This document shows, piece by piece, positions 1 through 6,602 of a stretch of DNA of 8,038 nt; positions within the stretch are counted from its first letter, which is position 1, and each line of letters starts with the position of its first letter. Location of the stretch: the NCBI GenBank assembly GCA_022791355.1, contig JAAVYX010000071.1, positions 1 to 8,038 on the forward strand, written 5' to 3'. The position numbers and the translations under genes are program-made. Under the pieces are notes generated by a model. It worked only from the letters and a program-made list of their open reading frames with translations. It did no database searches and was not told the DNA's origin. This DNA comes from Clostridiales bacterium (GTDB lineage Bacteria; Bacillota; Clostridia; Oscillospirales; Acutalibacteraceae).

Positions 1-1
1 C

Positions 2-235
2 AGCCAGAAGGACAAGACCCGGCTGCCCACCCACATCCAGGTAACCGCCGATCATTGCGGCTTGGCCAAGGACTCCATCGTTCTTTTGGAGCAGGTGCGC
101 ACCATCGATAAGCAGCGGCTCAAGGAGCGTATGGGCAAGCTGGACCCCGGTTCCATGACCCGGGTGGACAAAGCCCTGTCGGTCAGCTTTGGGCTGCCTG
201 TGGACCTGCCCTATCAGCAGGAGCGGCAGGCCTAG
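2..235 (+). CDS. mazF: MazF/PemK-family mRNA interferase toxin, C-terminal part (5' end outside window)
   Basis: Seventy-seven codons read through from the left edge to a TAG at 233-235. The translation carries the typical MazF C-terminal half: LPTH at residues 8-11, GLAKDSIVLLEQVRTIDKQR at 20-39, then KLDPGSM and a VDKAL..SFGL tail. By comparison with Bacillus MazF, from memory, the window opens just after the catalytic threonine. The Gln of the LLEQ motif (residue 31 here) matches the second conserved active-site position. MazF enzymes are cytoplasmic endoribonucleases that cut single-stranded mRNA and are held in check by a cognate antitoxin (MazE type), usually encoded just upstream; that gene would lie outside this window. 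The tail is a few residues longer than in Bacillus MazF. The family call is secure; the catalytic N-terminal half and the antitoxin cannot be judged. Confidence 0.88.
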   Translation, partial: SQKDKTRLPTHIQVTADHCGLAKDSIVLLEQVRTIDKQRLKERMGKLDPGSMTRVDKALSVSFGLPVDLPYQQERQA

Positions 236-274
236 CCGGCGATTCAACCTTTTTTATTGGCCGCATATCTTGGA

Positions 275-310
275 CGGCCCGCGGGACCTTTGGTCTGCGG
301 GTCGTTTTTT
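275..310 (+). terminator. Rho-independent terminator after mazF
   Basis: CGGCCCGC (275-282) pairs with GCGGGTCG (297-304) with one G-T wobble. An inner GACC/GGTC stem closes a TTT loop, with a small GG-versus-T internal bulge. The stem is followed at once by six T residues (305-310). It lies 40 bases after the mazF stop and separates the toxin from the regulator. Confidence 0.8.
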
Positions 311-313
311 ATA

Positions 314-342
314 TTGCATATCCTGCATTTTTTTGATATAAT
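314..342 (+). promoter_or_regulatory. Strong vegetative-type promoter upstream of the AraC-family gene
   Basis: TTGCAT at 314-319 and a perfect TATAAT at 337-342 are separated by exactly 17 bases, so the expected start of transcription is near 349. It sits directly behind the mazF terminator. No terminator with a T-tract is visible between it and the gene at 650, so it probably yields a leader of about 300 nt ahead of the AraC-family gene. A separate small RNA is possible but unsupported. Confidence 0.6.
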
Positions 343-524
343 GTCCGCAAAGCAGGCGTTATACCGGACGGTTGGCCCTGCGGATGCCCAGTTACCATGC
401 GCTGCGCATGGCGTCTGGTCCGATAAGCGGTTTGCGATGAAAGGCCGCCAACATAGAGCGAGGAGACTTTCGAGGATATGCTTTGATTTTGGGCTGAGCG
501 GGATATTTCGCGCAGGCGTATTTA

Positions 525-533
525 TGGTATAAC
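525..533 (+). promoter_or_regulatory. Possible extended -10 promoter proximal to the AraC-family gene
   Basis: TGG followed by TATAAC forms an extended -10 element (TGnTATAAC). The bases 17 upstream (505-510) do not resemble a -35, which is tolerated by extended -10 promoters. The predicted start, about 540, coincides with the base of the bulged hairpin 541-591, so the transcript would begin with that structure. Sequence match only. Confidence 0.35.
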
Positions 534-649
534 TGCAATACCTGCTCGCGCGGCGCACGCCTCTTTCTACGCGAATAATACGCGCGGCAGGAGCTGCGTA
601 AGCGGTGTCCTCATGAACTGTAAAAGCGTATGAGAAAGGATTTGCTGTT

Positions 650-1501
650 ATGAGCAAGTACAGGAACGTTTATGAAACACCCGAGCTTTTTTTCCATCAT
701 GCCATAGACGAGACGCCCGTCCAATCCGACTTTCAAATGCACATCCATATCCACTATGAGATTTATTTTTTTGTCTCGGGCAGCGTGCATTATTTGGTGG
801 AAAACAGCGAGTACGCCTTAAAGCCCGGTAATATTTTGCTGATGCGGCCGATGGAATACCACATGGCCAAAATGATGAACGACGACCGGTATGAAAGATA
901 CTGTGTGATTTTCTCGGAAGAGCTGTTGGATCCTATCGACCCGCAGCGCCGCCTGCTTCTGCCCTTTCATTCCCGCCCCTTGGAGAAGGCGAATATTTTT
1001 TCACCCAGCGAATTTCCCGGCGTCGATCCGCTGGAACTGTTTAAGTCTATAGCCGAGGCGGATTCCGCGCCCGAAACAAAACGAACGGCCGTTTTAGCTA
1101 ATTTGTACGCTCTTCTCTGGGAGTTGTCCAAGGCCTATGAGAACAAGAAAATCGATAAAAAAAGCAAGTCCGCCGACAGCCTTACGGATCAAATACTGCG
1201 GTATATGAATAAACATTTGTTTGACGATATAACCATTGAAAGCATCAGCGAGCATTTTTATATCAGCGCTTCCTATCTGCATCGGCTGATTAAAAACGCG
1301 GTGGGCGCCTCCGCCTGGAAATATATTCTGTACAAACGGCTTTCGGCGGCGCAGGGCGAGATACAAAACGGCAGCACAGCCACAGACGCCTGTCGGAAAT
1401 GCGGCTTCAAGGATTATTCCGCCTTTTATCGAGCATATGTCAAACGCTACGGCGTATCTCCCGCCGGGGACAGCGCCCGCACAAATCAGAATAAAGGATA
1501 A
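650..1501 (+). CDS. AraC-family transcriptional regulator (cupin sensor plus double HTH)
   Basis: A 283-residue protein, the usual size for two-domain AraC regulators. The ATG at 650 has an AGAAAGGA ribosome binding site (633-640) 9 bases upstream. Residues about 25-95 form a cupin-like ligand-binding half with a His-rich strand (His31, 33, 35), followed by EIYFFVSGS and the LKPGNILLMRP turn seen in AraC arm/cupin domains. After a helical linker (about 140-175), residues 195-217 (ITIESISEHFYISASYLHRL) and 243-264 form the two helix-turn-helix units. The signature FYRAYVKRYGVSP ends the domain at 259-271. Such proteins act in the cytoplasm, usually as sugar-responsive activators. Its own terminator separates it from the GH43 gene downstream, and the position suggests that gene as target (inference). 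The effector is unknown; arabinose, xylose or an oligosaccharide would be guesses. The gene looks more AT-rich than the GH43 gene. Confidence 0.93.
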   Translation: MSKYRNVYETPELFFHHAIDETPVQSDFQMHIHIHYEIYFFVSGSVHYLVENSEYALKPGNILLMRPMEYHMAKMMNDDRYERYCVIFSEELLDPIDPQRRLLLPFHSRPLEKANIFSPSEFPGVDPLELFKSIAEADSAPETKRTAVLANLYALLWELSKAYENKKIDKKSKSADSLTDQILRYMNKHLFDDITIESISEHFYISASYLHRLIKNAVGASAWKYILYKRLSAAQGEIQNGSTATDACRKCGFKDYSAFYRAYVKRYGVSPAGDSARTNQNKG

Positions 1502-1505
1502 ACAA

Positions 1506-1537
1506 CCCGTCGGCCTTATGGCGCCGGCGGGCTTTTT
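1506..1537 (+). terminator. Rho-independent terminator after the AraC-family gene
   Basis: CCCGTCGGC (1506-1514) pairs with GCCGGCGGG (1523-1531), 9 bp with one wobble, with an 8-base loop and CTTTTT directly after. It begins 5 bases past the stop codon, so the regulator is probably monocistronic and the GH43 gene has its own promoter. Confidence 0.85.
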
Positions 1538-1732
1538 GATGCTAAGCCTTGGATGAAAGAATGGGATAATTTGTTTCCCGTATGGCTTGTTCATAATATG
1601 CAATATGATTCGGAATTTATTGACAATAGACTTTATGGGCTACTTTTGTTATTCTGTTTATAAAGATCTTTGTATATTGTCGAAACACTATCAAAACTGT
1701 CAGAGCGAAAGTGAAATTGAATTGGTTTAATA

Positions 1733-1765
1733 CATATTGAAATGACTATATGTCATATTTGAAAT
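1733..1765 (+). promoter_or_regulatory. Candidate AraC-type operator: 21-bp-spaced direct repeat
   Basis: CATATTGAAAT (1733-1743) recurs as CATATTTGAAAT (1754-1765), with unit starts 21 bp apart, that is two helical turns. Two same-orientation half-sites about 21 bp apart are what an AraC-family dimer typically binds. Between and overlapping them lies a perfect inverted repeat, ATGAC-TATAT-GTCAT (1742-1756), so a dimer with inverted half-sites is an alternative. The site lies 40-70 bases upstream of the -10-like TATATT at 1805. Assignment to the regulator encoded at 650-1501 is inference from proximity. Confidence 0.45.
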
Positions 1766-1787
1766 CTGTATTTTACTAATATCCCGC

Positions 1788-1795
1788 AAACGCTT
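1788..1795 (+). promoter_or_regulatory. cre-like / LacI-family operator core
   Basis: AAACGCTT fits the central AArCGyTT core of catabolite-responsive elements and LacI-family operators, placed just upstream of the -10-like sequence at 1805. The flanks match the full cre consensus poorly (several mismatches outside the core), so CcpA binding is only a possibility. Repression of a polysaccharide hydrolase by preferred sugars would make sense here. Confidence 0.3.
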
Positions 1796-1910
1796 ATCAT
1801 TTATTATATTAGTGTTTCGCACTTACATATAAGGGGGAATTGCTAGGCGATTGTTTTTAAGGACCGTAGGATGCATTTGATGGTAAATCAACAGAAAAGG
1901 AGACGATTTG

Positions 1911-4900
1911 ATGAGACGAATACAGTCCAAGTTCAAGGGCTTCATCGGACTGGCTATGGCTGCCTGCATGCTGTTTTCCAGCCTGCCGACGGCCCTTCAG
2001 GTCAACGCGGAAGCAAGCGAGCTGCCTGACATGCCGGAGATCGACAGTCTGCCGGCCCACCCGGATATCCGCCTGCCGGACATCACCACCGAAAACGGTC
2101 TGCTCTGGTACCCGCTGGACGAGACCAAAACCCCCATCAAGAACGCCATCCCCGACGGGGAGGTTCACAACGCCCATGAGGTCATCGGCGACCTCAAGCC
2201 GACCGGCGGCGTGGATGGCGGCGCGATTCAGTTCGGCGGCGGCAATTACCATCATGTTACCATCAACCAGGACAAAGATGGAACAGATTTCCTCAAAGAC
2301 GCCTACACCGAGGAGACGGTAGCCTTCTGGTTCAAGCCCGACCGACTGACCGGCATCCAGATGCTCTATAACCAGGGCGACCGGACCGGCGGCGTCGGCA
2401 TCCGTCTCAACGCAGGCAAGCTGCAGGTCAACGTATCTACCGGCGGCGTCAATCTGCTGGACGATGTGGATGTTTCCGATTCCCTGGGCCAGTGGACCCA
2501 TGTGGCTGTTGTTTTTGACAACGGCGAGGCCAGCGTTTATGTAAACGGTGAAAAGAAAACCAGTAAGACCACCTCGGCCTCTGCTATGGGCAAGGCTAGC
2601 GTGGGAACCACCTTCGGCAACAATCATACCCGCGTCAACGCCTGGGACGACGGCAGCAGTACCCGCGAGTTCCAGGGCATGATAGACGATCTGCGGATTT
2701 ACAAGACCGCGGTCGAGCCTAAGGCCTATGTCCGGGCTATCGCCGGATTTGAGGATAAGACGGTATTGGTGGGAACCTCTTTGGAGGCGCTTCATCTGCC
2801 CGATTCGGTTACCGTTTATCTCAGCAGCGAGCAGAGCTTTTCGCGTCCGGTAACCTGGAACGCCAAGCCGGCTTACGACGGGAACGCCGCTGGCGCGTAT
2901 GTCTTTACCGCAGATCTGGATCTGCCGGCCTATCTGGTGAATCCCTTTGCGGTCGAGATGACCGTCACCGTGCAGGAAGACACGGGAGAGGGGGACCCTG
3001 AGTTGAATACGGCGATTCCCAAGGCGCAGGAGGCCCTGTCCGGCTTCATCGCCTCCAAGTCCACCACGGCCCAGCAAATTTTGGATGCGGTCAAGCAGGC
3101 CGTGGACAATCCAAATATCGCCGCTGCCTGGGAGAGCGACCCGGTCATCACCCTGCCCGAGGGTCTGACCTCCGGCAGCATCAAGGGAAGCATTGTCCTT
3201 TCCAAGGGAAAATACAGCGAGAAGCTGCAGGTGGATATTTTGATTCCCAGCCTGGAGGACGGGCTGCGCCTGCGGTATGAATTTGAGGGCGGAAAGGCTG
3301 TCGACATTTCGGGCAACGGCCGGGACGGCGCTGCCTATGGCACCCTCAAGACGGCCGACGGTATCAACGGTCAGGCCATGTACTTCAGCGGCGGCTACGT
3401 CAAGATGCCGGAGGATGTGATCCAGGGACTGGAGCGGTTCACCGTCTCGGTCTGGATCGATCCCCTGTCTGATTTCCAGTATGCCCGCGTGTGGGATATC
3501 GGCTCGGCCGAAAACAATTTTGTCAACCTCTGGCTGCGCAACGACACCGAGCGGAAGTATTCCTGCAATATCCGGCTCCATGAAAGCACCACCCAGCGCA
3601 ACGAAGCTACCAAGGCCACCTTTAAAACCGGCACCTGGCGCAACCTGGTAGTGACCTATGACGAAGCCGACAACAGCCGTATCACCATTTATGAGGACGG
3701 CGAGGTGCTGGTATCCACCCAGACCGGCAAGAAGCTCTCCCAGCTGGGCGCGGCCACCAACGCGCTTCTGGGCTGGAGCCAGATGAAAAACGACTATGAC
3801 TACCACGGTTATATGGACGATTTCCGGATCTACGACCGCGCCCTGACCGCCGACGAGGTGGAGGCGCTTGCGGCCGAGGGGACCCAGAGCCTGGTGGAAA
3901 ACGCGGCCGGCAAGCTGGATATCGCCGGCTTCAACGGTTTTGAGAGTCTGTCCGGCGTGGTGCAGAACCTGAATCTGCCTCAGGCCTCCGACATTCTCTA
4001 CAGCGGCGCGTCCATTGTCTGGAAGTCCAGCGATACGACTGTGATCTCCAGCAGCGGCGCCCTGGCCGACGTCAAGGCCGATTCCACGGCTACCCTGACC
4101 GCCACCCTCACCCGGGACGGTAAGTCGGCCTCCAAGGAATTCCCCCTGACCGTGAAGGCCGACCGGACCCTGACGCCTGATGCGGTTCCCGACGTGGTCA
4201 CCGTACCGGGTCTGTATCCTGAGCTGCCCGAGCGAATTACCGCCAACAAGGGCCAGGCCAGTATGGCCGTCGCTTGGGATGAACCGACGCCCCAGCAGTA
4301 CGCCGGCGCGGGCGAGTTTACCCTGAACGGAACGGCCGAAGGCAAGGCGGTAACCGTCAAGGTCAAGGTAGACAGCACCCTCTTTACCAACCCCATCATC
4401 GGCCCCGCCGCCGCCGACCCCTTCTTCTACTATAAGGACGGCTATTACTACTATGTGCGCTCCAGCTACGGCGGACTTACCGTATCCAAGGCCAAGCGCA
4501 TCCAGGATATCGGCCAGGTTCCCCGTATCATGGTCTACTCCCAGAGCGACGCGCCTTCCAATATCACCAGAAACTGGTGGGCGCCCGAAATCCACTATCT
4601 GGAGGGCAACTGGTATATCTATTGGGCGGCCAACGACGGCAAGTCGGAAAACCATCGTATGTACGTGCTGGAATCTACCGACCCGAATAACGCACAGGCC
4701 CCTTACACCCTTAAGAGCCAGCTGGCTCCCACCAAGCTTAACGAGCAGACCGGCGAGTGGGAAGTAGATACTGCCCAGAATATGTGGGCTATCGACGGTA
4801 CGATCTTCGAAAACAAGGACGGCCGGATGTACTTCCTCTGGGCGGGCTACGACGGATCGGCCGGCAACTTCCAGAAACTGTTTATCGCCGAGATGCTCAA

Positions 4901-6284
4901 CCCCTGGACCATGAAGGGTAGCCGTACCCTCATCAGCGAGCCCGAGCTTCCCTTTGAGATCCGCGGCGGCGGCTATAAGCTCAACGAGGGCCCTCAGATT
5001 ATCACCAGAGGCAACAAGGTCCATGTGCTCTACTCCTCCTGCCAGGCCAACTACGACTGGTACTCCTTGGGTCTGCTCACCGCCGAGGCTGACGCCGACC
5101 TGCTGGACGCCGCTTCCTGGAAGAAGAATCCCGGACCGGTCTTCACCAAGTCCAACGACTCTTCCGAGGAATCCTTCGGTACCGGCCACGCCATGGTAGT
5201 GCAGTCTCCCGACGGAACCGAGGATTGGCTGATCTATCACGCCTACCAGCAGGGTAACGGAACCGGCCATACAGGCGACATGGAGGGACGGTGCACCCGC
5301 GCCGTCAAAATCAGCTGGGATGAAAACGATATGCCCATCTTCGGCAACCCGGTAGGCTACGACGTACTCCAGCAGCAGCCCTCCGGTACGGCCGACGCCG
5401 TCGCCCTCAAGTACGAGGCCGAGACGGCCACCCTCACCGGTAACGCACAGGTTGTCAACCAAACCAGGGCTTCCGGCCGCAAGATAGTTGGCAATATCGA
5501 CCAGGATTCCAGCGTTGTCTTTAAGGTGGACGTACCCGTAGCCGGCCGGTATCTGGTCAGCTTTATGGGCAATTCCCGTTCCGCCTCCGGCCATACCGGC
5601 TATCAAAATGTCAATATCAACGGTACGGACTACAAGATCTGGCACCGCGGCGACAATGAGAAGCGCAACGACAAGTGGATACCTTCCACCTTGGCCGACG
5701 CTGAGCAGATTGGGATGGGCCTGTATGTGGAGCTTCCCAAGGGAGAAAGCACCCTCACGGTGACCTATCATGCCGACGCCGCCGCTGTCTGCGATCTGGA
5801 TTACCTCTATCTGCTGCTGGAGGACGAAGGGCAGACCCCCTCCATCCGTCTGGATAAGGAAACCATGAATCTGAAGGTCGGCGCGTCCGATACCCTGACG
5901 GCGACTGTGACCCCGGAAGGAGATACGGTAAGCTATACCTCCTCCGCCCCGGACGTCGCCTCTGTGGATGAGAACGGAAAGGTGACTGCCCTTAAGGCCG
6001 GCACCGCCGTTATCACCGCCCGGACGGCCAGCGGCGCCGAAGCGACCTGTACCGTCAAGGTAACCGACGGTAGCACGCCGTCGTATGAAAAGGGCGACCT
6101 GGATAAGGACGGCAAGGTCACCATCCAGGACGTGATGGAGGCATGTAAGATTCTCGCCCGGCAGTCGGCCGGCAAAAAGCCTACCGACGAAGAGCTTGAG
6201 TTGGGCGACCTGGACGGAAGCAACAGCATCACCATAAACGACGTGATGGAAATCTGTAAAATTCTTGCTCGCCAGGCCTCATAG
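1911..6284 (+). CDS. Secreted multidomain GH43 glycoside hydrolase with LamG, Ig-like, CBM6-type and dockerin domains
   Basis: A 1457-residue exported enzyme. The ATG at 1911 is preferred over the in-frame TTG at 1908 because AAGGAG (1897-1902) lies 8 bases before it. A signal peptide spans residues 1-33 (hydrophobic core about 10-28, VNA cleavage motif at 31-33). Domains in order: LamG-like about 64-269; Ig-like (group 4) 276-355; helical/strand segment 364-446; second LamG-like 451-655; atrophied Ig-like 663-749; Ig-like (group 4) 752-821; GH43 five-bladed propeller 824-1155; CBM6-type sandwich 1165-1304; BIG2 Ig-like 1310-1386; dockerin 1394-1456. GH43 active-site residues are all present: Asp836 (ADPFF), Asp962 (IDGTIF), Glu1026 (NEGPQ), plus the GTGH His1093. 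GH43 enzymes are inverting arabinofuranosidases, xylosidases or arabinanases; the WWAPEIHYLEGNWYIYWAA stretch recalls exo-arabinofuranosidase types, but the exact specificity is not readable. The dockerin has two calcium loops (D1396/D1398/D1400/D1407 and D1433/D1435/S1437/D1444), implying attachment to a cohesin protein. There is no LPXTG anchor. Transcription is probably controlled by the upstream AraC-family protein. Confidence 0.95.
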   Translation: MRRIQSKFKGFIGLAMAACMLFSSLPTALQVNAEASELPDMPEIDSLPAHPDIRLPDITTENGLLWYPLDETKTPIKNAIPDGEVHNAHEVIGDLKPTGGVDGGAIQFGGGNYHHVTINQDKDGTDFLKDAYTEETVAFWFKPDRLTGIQMLYNQGDRTGGVGIRLNAGKLQVNVSTGGVNLLDDVDVSDSLGQWTHVAVVFDNGEASVYVNGEKKTSKTTSASAMGKASVGTTFGNNHTRVNAWDDGSSTREFQGMIDDLRIYKTAVEPKAYVRAIAGFEDKTVLVGTSLEALHLPDSVTVYLSSEQSFSRPVTWNAKPAYDGNAAGAYVFTADLDLPAYLVNPFAVEMTVTVQEDTGEGDPELNTAIPKAQEALSGFIASKSTTAQQILDAVKQAVDNPNIAAAWESDPVITLPEGLTSGSIKGSIVLSKGKYSEKLQVDILIPSLEDGLRLRYEFEGGKAVDISGNGRDGAAYGTLKTADGINGQAMYFSGGYVKMPEDVIQGLERFTVSVWIDPLSDFQYARVWDIGSAENNFVNLWLRNDTERKYSCNIRLHESTTQRNEATKATFKTGTWRNLVVTYDEADNSRITIYEDGEVLVSTQTGKKLSQLGAATNALLGWSQMKNDYDYHGYMDDFRIYDRALTADEVEALAAEGTQSLVENAAGKLDIAGFNGFESLSGVVQNLNLPQASDILYSGASIVWKSSDTTVISSSGALADVKADSTATLTATLTRDGKSASKEFPLTVKADRTLTPDAVPDVVTVPGLYPELPERITANKGQASMAVAWDEPTPQQYAGAGEFTLNGTAEGKAVTVKVKVDSTLFTNPIIGPAAADPFFYYKDGYYYYVRSSYGGLTVSKAKRIQDIGQVPRIMVYSQSDAPSNITRNWWAPEIHYLEGNWYIYWAANDGKSENHRMYVLESTDPNNAQAPYTLKSQLAPTKLNEQTGEWEVDTAQNMWAIDGTIFENKDGRMYFLWAGYDGSAGNFQKLFIAEMLNPWTMKGSRTLISEPELPFEIRGGGYKLNEGPQIITRGNKVHVLYSSCQANYDWYSLGLLTAEADADLLDAASWKKNPGPVFTKSNDSSEESFGTGHAMVVQSPDGTEDWLIYHAYQQGNGTGHTGDMEGRCTRAVKISWDENDMPIFGNPVGYDVLQQQPSGTADAVALKYEAETATLTGNAQVVNQTRASGRKIVGNIDQDSSVVFKVDVPVAGRYLVSFMGNSRSASGHTGYQNVNINGTDYKIWHRGDNEKRNDKWIPSTLADAEQIGMGLYVELPKGESTLTVTYHADAAAVCDLDYLYLLLEDEGQTPSIRLDKETMNLKVGASDTLTATVTPEGDTVSYTSSAPDVASVDENGKVTALKAGTAVITARTASGAEATCTVKVTDGSTPSYEKGDLDKDGKVTIQDVMEACKILARQSAGKKPTDEELELGDLDGSNSITINDVMEICKILARQAS

Positions 6285-6304
6285 GCTTGCTATACCTCCT
6301 GTAA

Positions 6305-6346
6305 AACGCGCCCCGCGGATTTGTCTGCGGGGCGCGTTGCTTTTTT
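6305..6346 (+). terminator. Strong Rho-independent terminator after the GH43 gene
   Basis: A 15-bp GC-rich stem (6305-6319 with 6324-6338, one G-T wobble) closes a TTTG loop and is followed by GC and six T residues (6341-6346). It starts 21 bases after the GH43 stop and isolates that gene from everything to its right. Confidence 0.93.
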
Positions 6347-6406
6347 GTATCGTGCGGCCGCCGCCTGTTCCGGGCAAAGGAGGGAGTCGATAGGCTGCGG
6401 GCTATC

Positions 6407-6595
6407 ATGGACGCAATTGAAGGTCTACGGGATATCTGCGCTTGTTGGGACGACGTGAAGCCCGGCGCGGCTCTAATATTTTTGCGGGGCCCGCGTAAGG
6501 TTGATACGAAACGCGCATTGGAATCGTTTCGAAAAAGAGGAATAAACGATATCAGCCGCTCTACTATTGTTTATGGCATACGCCCGCTTCAGTAG
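6407..6595 (+). CDS. Small hypothetical protein, doubtful
   Basis: Sixty-two residues from the ATG at 6407 to the TAG at 6593-6595; not recognised. It is a mixed soluble sequence with a cysteine pair (ICACWDD), a hydrophobic strand (GAALIFLRGPRK) and a basic helix (TKRALESFRKRG). The only good ribosome binding site (AAAGGAGG, 6376-6383) lies 23 bases upstream, too far for this ATG. The same frame is open further upstream, and a CTG at 6395 would sit about 11 bases from it, giving a 66-residue product. This may be a gene with a mutated start, a remnant, or chance. No signal peptide or membrane segment. Confidence 0.25.
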   Translation: MDAIEGLRDICACWDDVKPGAALIFLRGPRKVDTKRALESFRKRGINDISRSTIVYGIRPLQ

Positions 6596-6602
6596 GCGCG
6601 TC

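Larger units (their letters stand above)
236..649 (+). other. Intergenic control region and long leader of the AraC-family gene
   Basis: This 414-base gap holds the mazF terminator (275-310), a consensus-like promoter (314-342), a possible extended -10 promoter (525-533) and several hairpins. GTCCG (343-347) can pair with CGGAC (365-369). CCATGC (395-400) pairs with GCATGG (406-411) around a 5-base loop. CCTGC-t-CGCGCG (541-552) pairs with CGCGCGGCAGG (581-591) with one bulged base. The open frames across it on both strands cross the terminator and promoter, lack convincing ribosome binding sites and resemble no protein I know. I see no riboswitch or T-box consensus. Confidence 0.5.
1538..1910 (+). 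other. AT-rich control region and leader of the GH43 gene
   Basis: This gap is markedly more AT-rich than the genes on either side and contains no credible ORF. It holds the direct repeat at 1733-1765, a LacI/CcpA-like core at 1788-1795 and a -10-like TATATT at 1805-1810 without a clear -35, as is common for activator-dependent promoters. If that -10 is used, transcription starts near 1817 and the leader is about 95 nt. A perfect TTGACA occurs at 1620-1625 but has no good -10 at 16-18 bases. CAATATG at 1601-1607 is the reverse complement of the first seven bases of the direct-repeat unit and could be a distal half-site. Confidence 0.45.

Noticed and set aside
244..657. Open frames on both strands across the gap before the AraC-family gene (137 residues minus, 91 residues plus)
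   Set aside because: Both cross the mazF terminator and a consensus-like promoter, have no credible ribosome binding site and look like translated non-coding DNA. A dispersed repeat remains possible and is raised in the leader finding.
1620..1648. TTGACA at 1620-1625 as a promoter for the GH43 gene
   Set aside because: The -35 hexamer is perfect but no acceptable -10 occurs at 15-19 bases, so it is probably chance in AT-rich sequence.
1908..1910. TTG at 1908 as the GH43 start codon
   Set aside because: It is only 5 bases from AAGGAG, whereas the adjacent ATG at 1911 has 8-base spacing and a stronger start codon.
1871..1912. Upstream ATG codons at 1871 and 1880 as a leader peptide overlapping the GH43 start
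   Set aside because: They open a frame different from the gene that runs on well inside it, without a proper ribosome binding site; the AAGGAG at 1897 clearly serves the ATG at 1911.
1857..5771. A 1304-residue open frame antisense to the GH43 gene
   Set aside because: It is the mirror of a GC-rich reading frame; its Gly/Val/Ala/Asp/Leu-heavy composition and lack of domains or a ribosome binding site are typical of an antisense shadow, while the plus-strand frame has clear domains with intact catalytic residues.
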